This document shows, piece by piece, positions 24,322-33,412 of a stretch of 64,000 nucleotides of DNA. Under the pieces are notes generated by a model. It was given only the letters and a program-made list of their open reading frames with translations. It ran no database searches and had not been told where the DNA came from. Position numbers and translations under genes: made by a program. The stretch comes from Collinsella sp. An2. GTDB taxonomy: Bacteria; Actinomycetota; Coriobacteriia; Coriobacteriales; Coriobacteriaceae. Each line of letters begins with the position of its first letter. Position 1 is the stretch's first letter. The DNA lies in contig NZ_NFJW01000009.1 in assembly GCF_002160065.1 (NCBI RefSeq), positions 1 to 64,000 on the forward strand. The letters run 5' to 3'.

Positions 24322-25590
24322 ATGTCTACAGCTAGCACGCCACATAACGACGCGCCGCACGACCACGCGTCCGGCCTCCTGGTTACCCCGAGCTTCCGCG
24401 CCATCGTCGTAGCGCAAGTGTTCTCGCTTCTCGGTATCGAGATCTTACAGTTCGTCTTGCCCCTCTACCTGCTCAACCTCACCGGCTCGGGTGCGCTCTA
24501 CGGCGGGGTGGTGGCCGCTGGGTTCATTCCCTACATTGGCCTTTCGCCTGTTGGCGGCGTCATCGCGGACCGAACACGCAAGCGTGGCGTCATGGCGGCG
24601 CTCGATGCACTGCTTGCTTTCATGATGCTCGGCTACATGGCCGCATCGGGCACGCAGCATCTTGTTGCCCTTACCATCTTCGTGCTCATGGTCGCATTTG
24701 CCGCGCAGGCCATCTATCATCCGTGCGTGCAATCGGCGGTGCCGCTCGTAGTGCCGCAGGAGCGCATTCCGCAGGCTACGGCCATCGCTAACCAGGTGAG
24801 CATGATCACGGGCATCGGCGGGCCGGTGATTGGCGGCATGATCTTTGGTTTCTTTGGTCTGGCGCCCATCATGCTCGTCGCGGCGGCATCGTTTGGCGTG
24901 TCGTGCGCGCTCGTGCTCGGCTTTGTGCGCATCCCGTACGAGCCGCCGGCGCGCACCGCCGGCATGGTCGAGACCGCTGTATCCGACCTGCGTGATGCCT
25001 TGGGCTTCCTTCGTGGCCGCCCCGTGCTGTGGCAGATCATCATTGCGGCGATGTTCGTCAATCTGTTTGGATCGTCGTTCATCAACATCGGCACGCCGTA
25101 CATCATTACCGAGTCGCTCGGTCTTTCCAATCAGCTGATGGGCGTGGCGCAGGGCGTGCTTGCGGTCGGCGGGCTTTTGGGAGGCGCGGTCGTGATGCTT
25201 CGCCCTGAGCGCATGACCGTGCGCACATCCCCCTGGCTCATCGGGCTTGCCACGGTGGGCATTGGGGTTGTTGCGGCCGTGCTGCTGGTGGTGGGTGAGC
25301 CGCTTGTCGCTTTTGCCGGCATGCTGGTGAGCTATCTGTGGGTGATGGTGTGCTGCATGGCGGCATCGATTCTTATGACATCGTTTTTGCAGATGGAGGC
25401 GCCAGCCGAGCTGACGGGTAAGGTGATGAGCCTGGCGATGATGTTTGGCAACCTGGCCACGCCGCTGGGGCAAATCGCGTACGGTGCGGCGTTTGACCTT
25501 GCTGCCCCGTGGGTGGTCGCAGCGGTGGCCGCCGTGGCCGTCGGCTTGGTGGGTGTCTATCTGGGCCGAGGCTACGCGCGAGAGCAATAA
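24322..25590 (+). CDS. MFS transporter (12 helices)
   Basis: A 422-aa major facilitator protein with about twelve hydrophobic segments. The loop between helices 2 and 3 (GGVIADRTRKRGVM) is the MFS motif A variant. The pattern resembles the MFS_3/enterobactin-exporter-like group, so efflux is likely. The ORF track starts far upstream at 23986; the ATG at 24322 follows AAAGGA and starts directly before the first helix. It lies downstream of a TetR gene and operator-like sites, which suggests substrate-induced expression. Confidence 0.88.
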   Translation: MSTASTPHNDAPHDHASGLLVTPSFRAIVVAQVFSLLGIEILQFVLPLYLLNLTGSGALYGGVVAAGFIPYIGLSPVGGVIADRTRKRGVMAALDALLAFMMLGYMAASGTQHLVALTIFVLMVAFAAQAIYHPCVQSAVPLVVPQERIPQATAIANQVSMITGIGGPVIGGMIFGFFGLAPIMLVAAASFGVSCALVLGFVRIPYEPPARTAGMVETAVSDLRDALGFLRGRPVLWQIIIAAMFVNLFGSSFINIGTPYIITESLGLSNQLMGVAQGVLAVGGLLGGAVVMLRPERMTVRTSPWLIGLATVGIGVVAAVLLVVGEPLVAFAGMLVSYLWVMVCCMAASILMTSFLQMEAPAELTGKVMSLAMMFGNLATPLGQIAYGAAFDLAAPWVVAAVAAVAVGLVGVYLGRGYAREQ

Positions 25591-25785
25591 CTCCGTTGTC
25601 TGGCAGGGTACAGCGTCATATGTGCGGCGATGTGGTGAAGATGCGGGAACAACATGGTATGATGCCATGGCCCGTAGCAGGAACGAGGCATCGCCGCCCC
25701 CTGCGACAGCGTCCGGCGTGGTAGCTGGAGAGGCGCGTTCTCAGGCGCGTGGATCTATCCGCGACTGCCTGGGGGAGGGCAACGT

Positions 25786-27291
25786 ATGCAACAAGATATC
25801 AAGACATCATCGGCCGCGCACGGGGAGGCATCCCAGCCAGCCCGGGCTGCGCAAGAGCTTGGCCAGGCGGTTGGCCGTACCGGCGCCTCTAGCGCTCCCA
25901 ACAAGTGGATCGTGCTTTTCACCGTGGTGCTCATGACGTTCATGTCCACGCTCGACAGCAGCATCGTGAACGTTGCGCTTCCCGCCATGCAGCGCGAGCT
26001 TGCTGTGGGGGCCAGCGACATCCAATGGGTGTCGAGCGTCTACTTGCTCGTGTGCTGCGTCACCGTGCTCGTGTTCGGCCGTCTGGGCGACCTCTTCGGC
26101 AAGGTCAAGCTGTTCCAGGGAGGCGTCGCCCTCTTTACGATCGGCTCTGCGCTCTGCGGGCTTTCGACCTCGCTTCCCATGCTCATCGCCGCCCGCGTGG
26201 TGCAGGGTCTGGGAGCGGCAAGTGCCACCGCGAACAACATGGGCATCGTGACCGAGGTATTTCCCACAAGCCAACGCGGGCGAGCGCTCGGCATCGTGTC
26301 GACGTTCGTGTCGCTGGGCATGATGTGCGGCCCCACCATCGGCGGCGTGCTCGTGTCCGTTTTTCCATGGGAGTCGATCTTCCTCATCAACGTTCCCGTG
26401 GGCATCGTCGCCCTGCTGGTGGGACTCAAAACGCTCCCGCGTGACCTGCCGCGCGGGGAGTCCTCCGGATTCGATGTGCCGGGCGCCCTGCTGCTGGCGC
26501 CTTCGATCTTCCTGATCTTCTTCTCGCTGACGAACCTCGCCGGGGGCGTGACGGCGCCGCTTATGGTCGCCCTGGTCGCAGGCATCGCGTTGTTCGTTGG
26601 GTTTGTTGTGGTCGAGCGCCGCGTGGCGTCGCCGCTTGTACGTCTGGACGTGTTTCGCAACGCCGAGTTCTCGCTCAACCTCGCCGCGATGTTTCTGTGC
26701 TTTGTCGCCGTGGGAGGCACCGAGCTCATTCTCCCGTTTTATCTGCAGGATGCCTGCGGTCTGCCCTCCAACATCGCGGGACTGGCACTGACGGCGATTC
26801 CGCTTGCCATGGCGGTTGCCGGCCCGTTTGGCGGTGCCCTGTCCGACCGAATCGGCAGCTTCTGGCCGTGCCTGGTGGGTCTTGCGATCTACGCCGCGGG
26901 CATCGCGCTCGTTGGCGGCTTGACCGAGCTGTCGCCGATCGTCCAGATCGTGGGCCTCATGGCGTTCATGGCGGTGGGCACCGGATTGTTCCAGTCGCCG
27001 AACAACTCGCTCATCATGGGCTCGGTTGACCTTGCGCATCTGGGATTTGCGGGGAGCTTGGTGTCGCTCGTGCGCTACATGGGCATGTCTGCAGGTGTGA
27101 CCGGCGGCACCGAGCTGCTCTACGGTCGCATGAGCGCACTCGCGGGAATGCCGGTGTCGGGATACATCGAGGGCAGACCTGACCTGTTCCTTGCTGGGTT
27201 CAGCTTTACCTTTATGGTGTTCGCCGCGCTCACCGTGCTTGGAGCCGTCTTTTTGATTGCCGGCGCCGCCGCGAAAAAGCGCTCGCGCTAG
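25786..27291 (+). CDS. MFS transporter, DHA2 (EmrB/QacA) family
   Basis: A 501-aa, 14-helix drug:H+ antiporter-type protein. Motif D1-like TFMSTLDSSIVNVALPAM in helix 1 and motif A GRLGDLFGKVKLF are clear, as is motif C-like LGMMCGPTIGGVL in helix 5. GGGGGAGGG precedes the ATG. It lies 195 bp after another MFS gene in the same direction and converges on an AraC gene. Substrate unknown; quaternary amines, dyes and antibiotics are typical. Confidence 0.9.
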   Translation: MQQDIKTSSAAHGEASQPARAAQELGQAVGRTGASSAPNKWIVLFTVVLMTFMSTLDSSIVNVALPAMQRELAVGASDIQWVSSVYLLVCCVTVLVFGRLGDLFGKVKLFQGGVALFTIGSALCGLSTSLPMLIAARVVQGLGAASATANNMGIVTEVFPTSQRGRALGIVSTFVSLGMMCGPTIGGVLVSVFPWESIFLINVPVGIVALLVGLKTLPRDLPRGESSGFDVPGALLLAPSIFLIFFSLTNLAGGVTAPLMVALVAGIALFVGFVVVERRVASPLVRLDVFRNAEFSLNLAAMFLCFVAVGGTELILPFYLQDACGLPSNIAGLALTAIPLAMAVAGPFGGALSDRIGSFWPCLVGLAIYAAGIALVGGLTELSPIVQIVGLMAFMAVGTGLFQSPNNSLIMGSVDLAHLGFAGSLVSLVRYMGMSAGVTGGTELLYGRMSALAGMPVSGYIEGRPDLFLAGFSFTFMVFAALTVLGAVFLIAGAAAKKRSR

Positions 27292-27463
27292 CGCGGCCCC
27301 GGTGCCGGCTCGGCCCTTTTACGGTCGCGGTGGGGGATGCGGACGATTTCTTGGACAGGTCTAGGCGGCCCGCCCGAGCCGCTTCCTGCGGTCCCTTTTG
27401 CGGCCGCGTTGCCTGCTTTGTCCTCCACCGGCGATCCACGACACTCGCTTGCTATCTTCCGGC

Positions 27464-28489
27464 TCAGCCCTGCCGCATCCTCCAGGCGGTGGGGCTGAGT
27501 CCCATTTCCTGTTTGAACGCGACGTCGAAGCTCGAAGGCCGCGGGTAGCCCACCTCGCGGGCAATCTCTGCCACGGTTAGGTCGCCGATCTCGAGCAAGG
27601 CGCTGGCGTGTTGCATGCGGGTTTTGCGGATGTAGGCGCCAAGCCCCATGCCGGTCTCTTGATGAAAGGCCGCACAGAGGCGCGTCCTGCTGGTAAGCAG
27701 ATCGCGCGCAAGTGCGTCGACGGTGATCTCTCGCGAAAGGTTGCGGTCCACGAGGCGCTTGGCGCGGCGCACGAGCCGCGCCTGCTCAAACGTACCGGAG
27801 GCCCTTTCGGCGCGGTCTTGAGCCTCGTGCCAGGCGACGGCGAGCGTGACGGCATGCTGAACGCAGTGCGCGAGGTTGCGGCAGCCAACGAAGCGATTGC
27901 CAAACAGCGGCGTTATCAGACGAATCGCCTGATCGATGGGTGCGGCGCCGGCATCCTCGCAGACTACGCCCGGCTCTTCCATGATTCGGTAGGCGCACGC
28001 GCGCTCGCCCTGTTCCAAATGGTCGATCCAGCCGGGCAACAGCATGATGGACGTGGCGTTTTGGGCCGTGCCCGCCCGCATCCATCCGCAGGTCTCGACC
28101 GCCTCAAGTCCAAATGCGACCACATTGCCATACCGACGCGTCTCGCGCGGCTGTACGACGGGGCAGAGCGGAAGGCAGTCGGCGGCAAGGCTGCTCAGGC
28201 AGAGTCCGCGGAATCCCTGCTCGTAAAAACGAACATGTCGCTTGACATGGACGCGGTGGGACGTGATGGCAAAGCACCCATCTTGAAGGTAGACGAACAC
28301 CTCTGCATCGACGAGCTCGTTGGATGCGGCGCCTACCAGGACGTTGCCTCTGCGGCGCAGCTTGACGCCCAACTGTTCGACCTGCGGCTCGTAGGCGGCT
28401 GCAAGCGGTTCTGTCGATCGAAGGACGGCGGGCGCGCGGTGACATGCCGCGTCGCGGACACATCCAGCGCTCTGGACTTCTCGCATCAT
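27464..28489 (-). CDS. AraC-family transcriptional regulator
   Basis: A 341-aa AraC-type activator. The C-terminal 100 residues hold two helix-turn-helix units (ITVDALARDLLTSRTRLCAAFHQETGMGLGAYI and TVAEIAREVGYPRPSSFDVAFKQEMGLSP). The N-terminal two thirds is a sensor-like domain of no recognised fold. Adjacent ATG codons at 28489 and 28486 follow AAAGGCGGG; the ORF-track start at 28867 is too long. It is divergent from an ABC exporter pair. This arrangement resembles YbtA with YbtPQ in yersiniabactin loci, but no siderophore synthesis gene is present here. Confidence 0.87.
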   Translation of the reverse strand: MMREVQSAGCVRDAACHRAPAVLRSTEPLAAAYEPQVEQLGVKLRRRGNVLVGAASNELVDAEVFVYLQDGCFAITSHRVHVKRHVRFYEQGFRGLCLSSLAADCLPLCPVVQPRETRRYGNVVAFGLEAVETCGWMRAGTAQNATSIMLLPGWIDHLEQGERACAYRIMEEPGVVCEDAGAAPIDQAIRLITPLFGNRFVGCRNLAHCVQHAVTLAVAWHEAQDRAERASGTFEQARLVRRAKRLVDRNLSREITVDALARDLLTSRTRLCAAFHQETGMGLGAYIRKTRMQHASALLEIGDLTVAEIAREVGYPRPSSFDVAFKQEMGLSPTAWRMRQG

Positions 28490-28531
28490 TGCGTTCCCGC
28501 CTTTCGAATTCGTCCCGACCTCTGTCGCAAG

Positions 28532-28545
28532 AGTTAGCTCTAACT
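28532..28545. promoter_or_regulatory. Palindrome in divergent AraC/ABC promoter region
   Basis: AGTTAG-CT-CTAACT is a perfect 6-bp inverted repeat in the 110-bp space between the AraC gene and the ABC pair. It could be a regulator or metal-box site; AraC proteins usually bind direct repeats, so a different regulator is possible. Confidence 0.4.
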
Positions 28546-28598
28546 TACTTGAATGATACGGTAAGGGACGCAGGAAACACAAGGAGGAAAGGACTGAT

Positions 28599-30506
28599 AT
28601 GGCTTCTGCATCACGTGCCGCTGCGGCCGAAGAGCCGCGGGCGGCCTCCATGTCGGCACCCGGGGGAGAAGGCCCCGGGGAGCGCGAACGACATGGCTCG
28701 ATCGGCCAGCTCTTGGCATTTGCGGGACCGCGGCGGGCGCTCACATACCTGGGTTGCGCTCTCTCGGCCGTCTCTATGATCATCTCGTTTGGACCGTATG
28801 TCTGCGTGTGGTTCGTGGCCCGCGACCTCATTGCTGTGGCGCCCCGCTGGACAGAGGCGACGGGCATCGCGGTCTACGGTTGGTGGGCGCTTGCATTTGC
28901 GGCGGCAAGCATCGCCGTGTACTTTTTGGCACTTATGTGCACGCATCTGGCGGCGTTTCGCTGCGCTTCCAACATGCGTAAGCAGGCGACAGAGCACCTG
29001 ATGCACACCTCGCTTGGATATTTCGACACGCATGCGTCGGGCGCGCTGCGGCGCGTCGTGGACGGCTGCGCTTCCGAGACCGAAGGGCTCCTGGCGCACA
29101 AGCTGCCCGACACAGCGGGTTCCATCGCCATGATCGTCGGCATGCTTGTGCTGTTCTTCGTGTTTGACTGGCGGCTCGGCCTTGCCTGCCTTGTCCCCGT
29201 GGCGCTTTCGCTGGTGTGCATGTTCTACATGATGGGCGGCCGCGGCATGGACTTCATGCGGCGTTATATGGGTTCGCTCGTGACCATGAACAAGACCGGC
29301 ACCGAGTATGTGCGCGGTATCCCCGTCGTAAAGGTCTTCCAGCAAACGGTCTACTCGTTCAAGGCCTTTCACGATGCCATCGATGAGTTCACCCGCCTCG
29401 CGCAGGATTATGCGGTTACATGGTGCCAGAATCCCCAGTCGTTCTCGCTGACGGTGATCAACGGCGTCGCGATGTTCTTGGTGCCCGTCGCGGTGCTGCT
29501 TGCCCCGGGCGAGACGGACCCGGTGCATTTCTTGGCAAACGTCGCGTTCTACGCCATATTCTCGGCTGTGATCCCCACCGCCATGACGCGGGTGATGTTT
29601 ATGTCCGACGCGGTCCAGACGGCGACCGATGCGCTCCAGCGTGTCAGCGAGGTGCTTGACGCCCCCGAGATCAAGGCGCCTGCCGCGCCGCAGGTACCGC
29701 AGGGCAACGATATCGTGTTCGACGATGTGTCGTTTTGCTACGAGGGGGCAGATAGCCCCGCGTTAAGCCATGTGTCCTTTACGGTTCCCGCGGGGTCGAC
29801 GGTGGCCTTGGTGGGGCCAAGCGGCGGCGGCAAGTCGACCGCGGCGTCGTTGGTGCCGCGCTTTTGGGATGCGGACGAGGGACAGGTTCGCGTGGGAGGC
29901 GTCGACGTGCGCTCTGTGGACCCGCAGGTCCTTATGGGTCGTGTGGCGTTTGTGTTCCAGGCGAACCGTCTGTTTTCCCAGAGCATCTTGGAGAATGTGC
30001 GCGCGGCTCGTCCCGACGCGCGGCGCGACGAGGTCATGGCGGCGCTTGCTGCCGCCCAGTGCGACGACATCCTGGCGAAGCTGCCGGATGGCATCGACGC
30101 GCAGGTGGGAACCGGTGGCGTCTACCTCTCGGGCGGTGAGGTCCAGCGCCTCATGCTCGCGCGCGCTATCTTGAGGGACGCGCCCATCGTGGTGCTCGAT
30201 GAGGCGACCGCCTTTGCCGACCCGGAAAACGAGGTCCTGATCCAGCGAGCGCTTGGCCGGCTTTCCCAGGGACGCACGACGCTTATGATCGCGCACCGGC
30301 TCTCCACCGTGCGCAATGCGGACAAGATCGTCGTGCTCGACCACGGACAGGTCGCAGAGCAGGGCGCCCATGAGGAGCTTGTGGCGGCGGGCGGCCTCTA
30401 TGCCCGCATGTGGGCGGACTATGAGCAGGCTGTTAGCTGGCGCATCAGGGCAAATTCTTCGGAGGAGACCTGCAGCCTGATGCCGGAGGAAGGGGGCGAT
30501 CGCTGA
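28599..30506 (+). CDS. ABC exporter half-transporter, first of a heterodimeric pair
   Basis: A 635-aa type IV ABC protein with six helices (residues 45-345) then an ATPase domain: Walker A GPSGGGKST, signature LSGGEVQRLMLARAI, Walker B IVVLDEATAFAD, switch IAHRLST. The 40-residue N-terminus is Ala/Glu-rich. Its stop overlaps the next gene's start (TGATG), so the two halves are co-translated and form a heterodimer. Pairs of this shape beside an AraC regulator include YbtPQ and IrtAB-like siderophore importers, as well as drug exporters; direction cannot be told here. Confidence 0.9.
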   Translation: MASASRAAAAEEPRAASMSAPGGEGPGERERHGSIGQLLAFAGPRRALTYLGCALSAVSMIISFGPYVCVWFVARDLIAVAPRWTEATGIAVYGWWALAFAAASIAVYFLALMCTHLAAFRCASNMRKQATEHLMHTSLGYFDTHASGALRRVVDGCASETEGLLAHKLPDTAGSIAMIVGMLVLFFVFDWRLGLACLVPVALSLVCMFYMMGGRGMDFMRRYMGSLVTMNKTGTEYVRGIPVVKVFQQTVYSFKAFHDAIDEFTRLAQDYAVTWCQNPQSFSLTVINGVAMFLVPVAVLLAPGETDPVHFLANVAFYAIFSAVIPTAMTRVMFMSDAVQTATDALQRVSEVLDAPEIKAPAAPQVPQGNDIVFDDVSFCYEGADSPALSHVSFTVPAGSTVALVGPSGGGKSTAASLVPRFWDADEGQVRVGGVDVRSVDPQVLMGRVAFVFQANRLFSQSILENVRAARPDARRDEVMAALAAAQCDDILAKLPDGIDAQVGTGGVYLSGGEVQRLMLARAILRDAPIVVLDEATAFADPENEVLIQRALGRLSQGRTTLMIAHRLSTVRNADKIVVLDHGQVAEQGAHEELVAAGGLYARMWADYEQAVSWRIRANSSEETCSLMPEEGGDR

Positions 30507-32281
30507 TGTCTATCAAAGAGAGCTATGCCCTCACCGACGAGGGCGTGCGAAACGTCAAGCTTGGAGCGGTCTGGACAACCATCACGAACCTGGTGGTCTT
30601 TGCGGGTGTGGGTCTTATCTACCTGGTGATGAGCTCGCTTGCCACCGCGATGCTCGGCGAGGGCGTTGCGTCCGGCCCCGCTGCTGCCTGGGGCATCGAC
30701 CTTCTTGCCGTGCCCGCGCCCTGGCTGGTCATCCTCATGCTCGTCTACGGCGTGGTGCTCTTCGTGTGTGAGCGGTTCCAGTACTACTACCAGTACGGCG
30801 TCATCTACAAGGAAAGCGGCCGGCAGCGCATCGGTCTTGCCGAGCGCCTGCGGAAGCTCCCGCTTTCGTTCTTCGGCCGGCGCGACCTGGCCGATCTTAC
30901 CGAGACTTTGATGACCGACGTCAAGACGACCGAGCATGCCTACAGCCATGTGCTCCCCGAGCTGTACGGCGCCTATGCGACCATGATCATCGCGTTCGTG
31001 GGCTTGCTGTTCTTTGACGCGCGCCTGGCGGTGGCATCCATGTGGTCGGGGCCGGTGGCGCTGCTTCTGCTGTTTGGGGTGCGCGGCCGCCTGCAGCCGC
31101 TCATGCGCAAAACGCGCATGGCCGGCCTCCAGACCTCGGAGTTCATTCAAGAGGCGCTCGAATGCGTGCGCGAGGTGCGCGCGACCAACCAGGTCGACCG
31201 TTATCTGAAGCATATCGACGAGAGCGTCGACGCGGCCGAGCGCTGCGCGGTGCGCGCGGAGCTCATCACGGGCATATGCGTCAACGGAGCTCAGATCGTG
31301 CTGCGCCTGGGGTTCGCGACGACCTTGCTCGCCGGTGCGCTGTTTGTTGCCGACGGCAGCTGCGACTTCCTCACGCTGTTCTGTTTCCTAGTTGTGGTGT
31401 CGCGCATCTACGCACCCTTTGACCAGGCGCTTATGCTCATTGCCGAGCTGTTCTCCGCGCGCACGGCGGCGGCTCGCATGAAGAGCTTCTACGAGGAGCC
31501 CCTGGCGGAGGGAGGCCGGTCCTACGAGCCGGCAGGCCACGACGTGAGGTTCGAGCATGTGAGCTTCGCATACGACCGCGGCGCCGAGCAGGTGCTCACG
31601 GACGTCTCCTTTACCGCGCGCGAGGGCGAGGTGACGGCGCTGGTCGGTCCCAGCGGCTCAGGCAAATCCACGTGCTCCAAGCTTGCCTGCCGCTTCTGGG
31701 ATGCCGATGCGGGTACCGTCTGCGTGGGCGGCGTCGATGTGTCGACGGTCGACCCCGAGCTGCTGCTGCGCGATTTTGCGGTGGTGTTCCAGGACGTCCT
31801 GCTGTTCGATGACACCGTGGTGGGCAACATTCGCTTGGGTCGGCGCGACGCGACCGACGAGGAGGTGCTCGCGGCGGCGCGGGCGGCGAACTGCGACGAG
31901 TTCGTGCTGCGCATGCCGGAGGGCTACCAGACCATGATCGGCGAGAACGGGTCCAAGCTGTCAGGAGGGGAGCGGCAACGCATTTCCATCGCCCGCGCGC
32001 TCCTCAAGAACGCTCCGATCGTGTTGCTTGACGAGGCGACGGCGAGCCTTGACGTCGAGAACGAGACGCAGGTCCAGGAGGCGCTGTCGAGGCTGCTTGC
32101 GGGCAAGACCGTCATGGTGATCGCCCACCGTATGCGCACCGTGGAAGGGGCCGACAAGGTGGTCGTCCTCGACGGCGGGCGCGTGGTCGAGCAGGGATCG
32201 CCCTCCGAGCTCATGGCAGCAGACGGGCTCTTTGCCCGCATGGTGCGCCTGCAGCGCGAAAGCGAAGGCTGGACTCTGTAG
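30506..32281 (+). CDS. ABC exporter half-transporter, second of a heterodimeric pair
   Basis: A 591-aa partner of the preceding ABC protein. Six membrane helices (residues 20-310) are followed by an ATPase with Walker A GPSGSGKST, Q-loop VFQDVLLF, signature LSGGERQRISIARAL, Walker B IVLLDEATASLD and switch IAHRMRT. Both halves keep catalytic Glu after Walker B, so both ATP sites may be active. A perfect hairpin follows the gene. The function is the same inferred transport step as its partner. Confidence 0.9.
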   Translation: MSIKESYALTDEGVRNVKLGAVWTTITNLVVFAGVGLIYLVMSSLATAMLGEGVASGPAAAWGIDLLAVPAPWLVILMLVYGVVLFVCERFQYYYQYGVIYKESGRQRIGLAERLRKLPLSFFGRRDLADLTETLMTDVKTTEHAYSHVLPELYGAYATMIIAFVGLLFFDARLAVASMWSGPVALLLLFGVRGRLQPLMRKTRMAGLQTSEFIQEALECVREVRATNQVDRYLKHIDESVDAAERCAVRAELITGICVNGAQIVLRLGFATTLLAGALFVADGSCDFLTLFCFLVVVSRIYAPFDQALMLIAELFSARTAAARMKSFYEEPLAEGGRSYEPAGHDVRFEHVSFAYDRGAEQVLTDVSFTAREGEVTALVGPSGSGKSTCSKLACRFWDADAGTVCVGGVDVSTVDPELLLRDFAVVFQDVLLFDDTVVGNIRLGRRDATDEEVLAAARAANCDEFVLRMPEGYQTMIGENGSKLSGGERQRISIARALLKNAPIVLLDEATASLDVENETQVQEALSRLLAGKTVMVIAHRMRTVEGADKVVVLDGGRVVEQGSPSELMAADGLFARMVRLQRESEGWTL

Positions 32282-32295
32282 ACCCCGCATGTGAT

Positions 32296-32342
32296 ACATC
32301 CCCAGGGCAAACGGCCATGGTGACCGGGTGTCCTGGGGATGT
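32296..32342. terminator. Hairpin terminator between convergent genes
   Basis: An 11-bp perfect inverted repeat ACATCCCCAGG...CCTGGGGATGT separates the ABC pair from the convergent trmL gene. It has no strong T-tract, but position suggests a bidirectional terminator. Confidence 0.6.
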
Positions 32343-32385
32343 TGCCGTAGCTGTTTGATTGAGATGCCCGGGCGCCGCGGACGCA

Positions 32386-32985
32386 CTACATGCCGGGAAA
32401 GCCCGTCTGCCGCAGCGCCTCGTACAGCACGATTGCCGCCGCGTTTGACAGGTTGAGTGCGCTGATGCGGTAGTCCTCGGGGTCGATGAAGTTCCCGCAG
32501 ATGTCTTGGCGGTGCAGCGCCTCATGGCTGGGATGGGTGTCCGCTCCGCTCGCGGCGGCCCAGTCGTGGGCGTTTGCCAGCGAGGTCTCGTCGGGCAGCA
32601 TGGGGATGCGCTCGCAGCATGTGGGGTGTGCGGCCAGCAGCTCCTCGGGGATGCCGGAGCTCTCCTTGCCCAGGATCAGATAGTCTCCGTCGCGGTAGGT
32701 GGCCTCGGAATAGATGCGAGCGGCCTTTTTGGTCAGCAGGTGCAGGCGTGCCTCTGAACCCGGTGTCGTAAGGCCGCAGCGCTGCATGAAGTCGTCCCAG
32801 CTGTCGTAGACGGTCACGTCGAGGTTGTGCCAATAGCCGAGTCCCGCACGGTGCAGGGCTCGGTCGTCCAGCGAAAAGCCGAGCGGGCGGATGAGGTGCA
32901 GGCGCGTTCCCGTCACCACGCAGGTGCGGCCGATGTTTCCCGTGTTGGCGGGAATCTCGGGTTCGAAGAGTACGAGGTTGAACAT
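32386..32985 (-). CDS. trmL: tRNA (cytidine(34)-2'-O)-methyltransferase
   Basis: A 199-aa SPOUT-fold methyltransferase that methylates the 2'-OH of the wobble base in tRNA-Leu, using S-adenosylmethionine. It opens NLVLFEPEIPANTGNIGRTC, has the knot motifs LILGKESSGIPEELL and ends with NLSNAAAIVLYEALRQTGF. The length is a little over the usual 155-170 aa because of an insert around DWAAASGADTHPSHEALHRQ. The ATG at 32985 has AAGGAG upstream; the ORF-track extension is not part of the gene. Confidence 0.88.
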   Translation of the reverse strand: MFNLVLFEPEIPANTGNIGRTCVVTGTRLHLIRPLGFSLDDRALHRAGLGYWHNLDVTVYDSWDDFMQRCGLTTPGSEARLHLLTKKAARIYSEATYRDGDYLILGKESSGIPEELLAAHPTCCERIPMLPDETSLANAHDWAAASGADTHPSHEALHRQDICGNFIDPEDYRISALNLSNAAAIVLYEALRQTGFPGM

Positions 32986-33002
32986 ACATGCTCCTTGGCT
33001 CG

Positions 33003-33160
33003 CCATTGGGGACGGGTACATATGACAGATTTTGCCAATGGGGACGGGTACGGTTGGCAACAATTTGCCAGCTGTGGCCATTGAGCCATTGGGTGTGCCA
33101 TTGGGGACGGGTACAGATGGCAACACTGTTGGCAACATCTGGCCGCGGTCGGTCCCCGTT
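33003..33160. repeat. GGGGACGGGTAC repeat cluster
   Basis: Three copies of a unit reading CCATTGGGGACGGGTAC or CCAATGGGGACGGGTAC occur at 33003, 33035 and 33098, each followed by variants of TTGGCAA/TTTGCCA. A reverse-oriented fragment, GGTCCCCGTTGG, closes the cluster near 33150, so it is partly palindromic. It lies within the 427-bp region between trmL and the next gene, where no other gene was seen. Confidence 0.65.
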
Positions 33161-33412
33161 GGCTGGGCAGCCGGCGCGTGAGGCGGCGTCCTTTCTGGCG
33201 TGCGGTTCATTCTACGCCGAGGGACACGCTCGTTCGCAGGAGAATGCGGCGCTCGCAAGCGAGGAGCCCGCACGCCCGGTTTCCTAACACAATCTTTACG
33301 CGCTATATACCGGCAAGCATCATTTTTCCAGTAGGTTGGACCTATATCGAGCGGCGCGCGACCCGTCATGCGCCGGAAAGGTGAGGACGGACGGGATTCG
33401 GGAGGACGAGCG

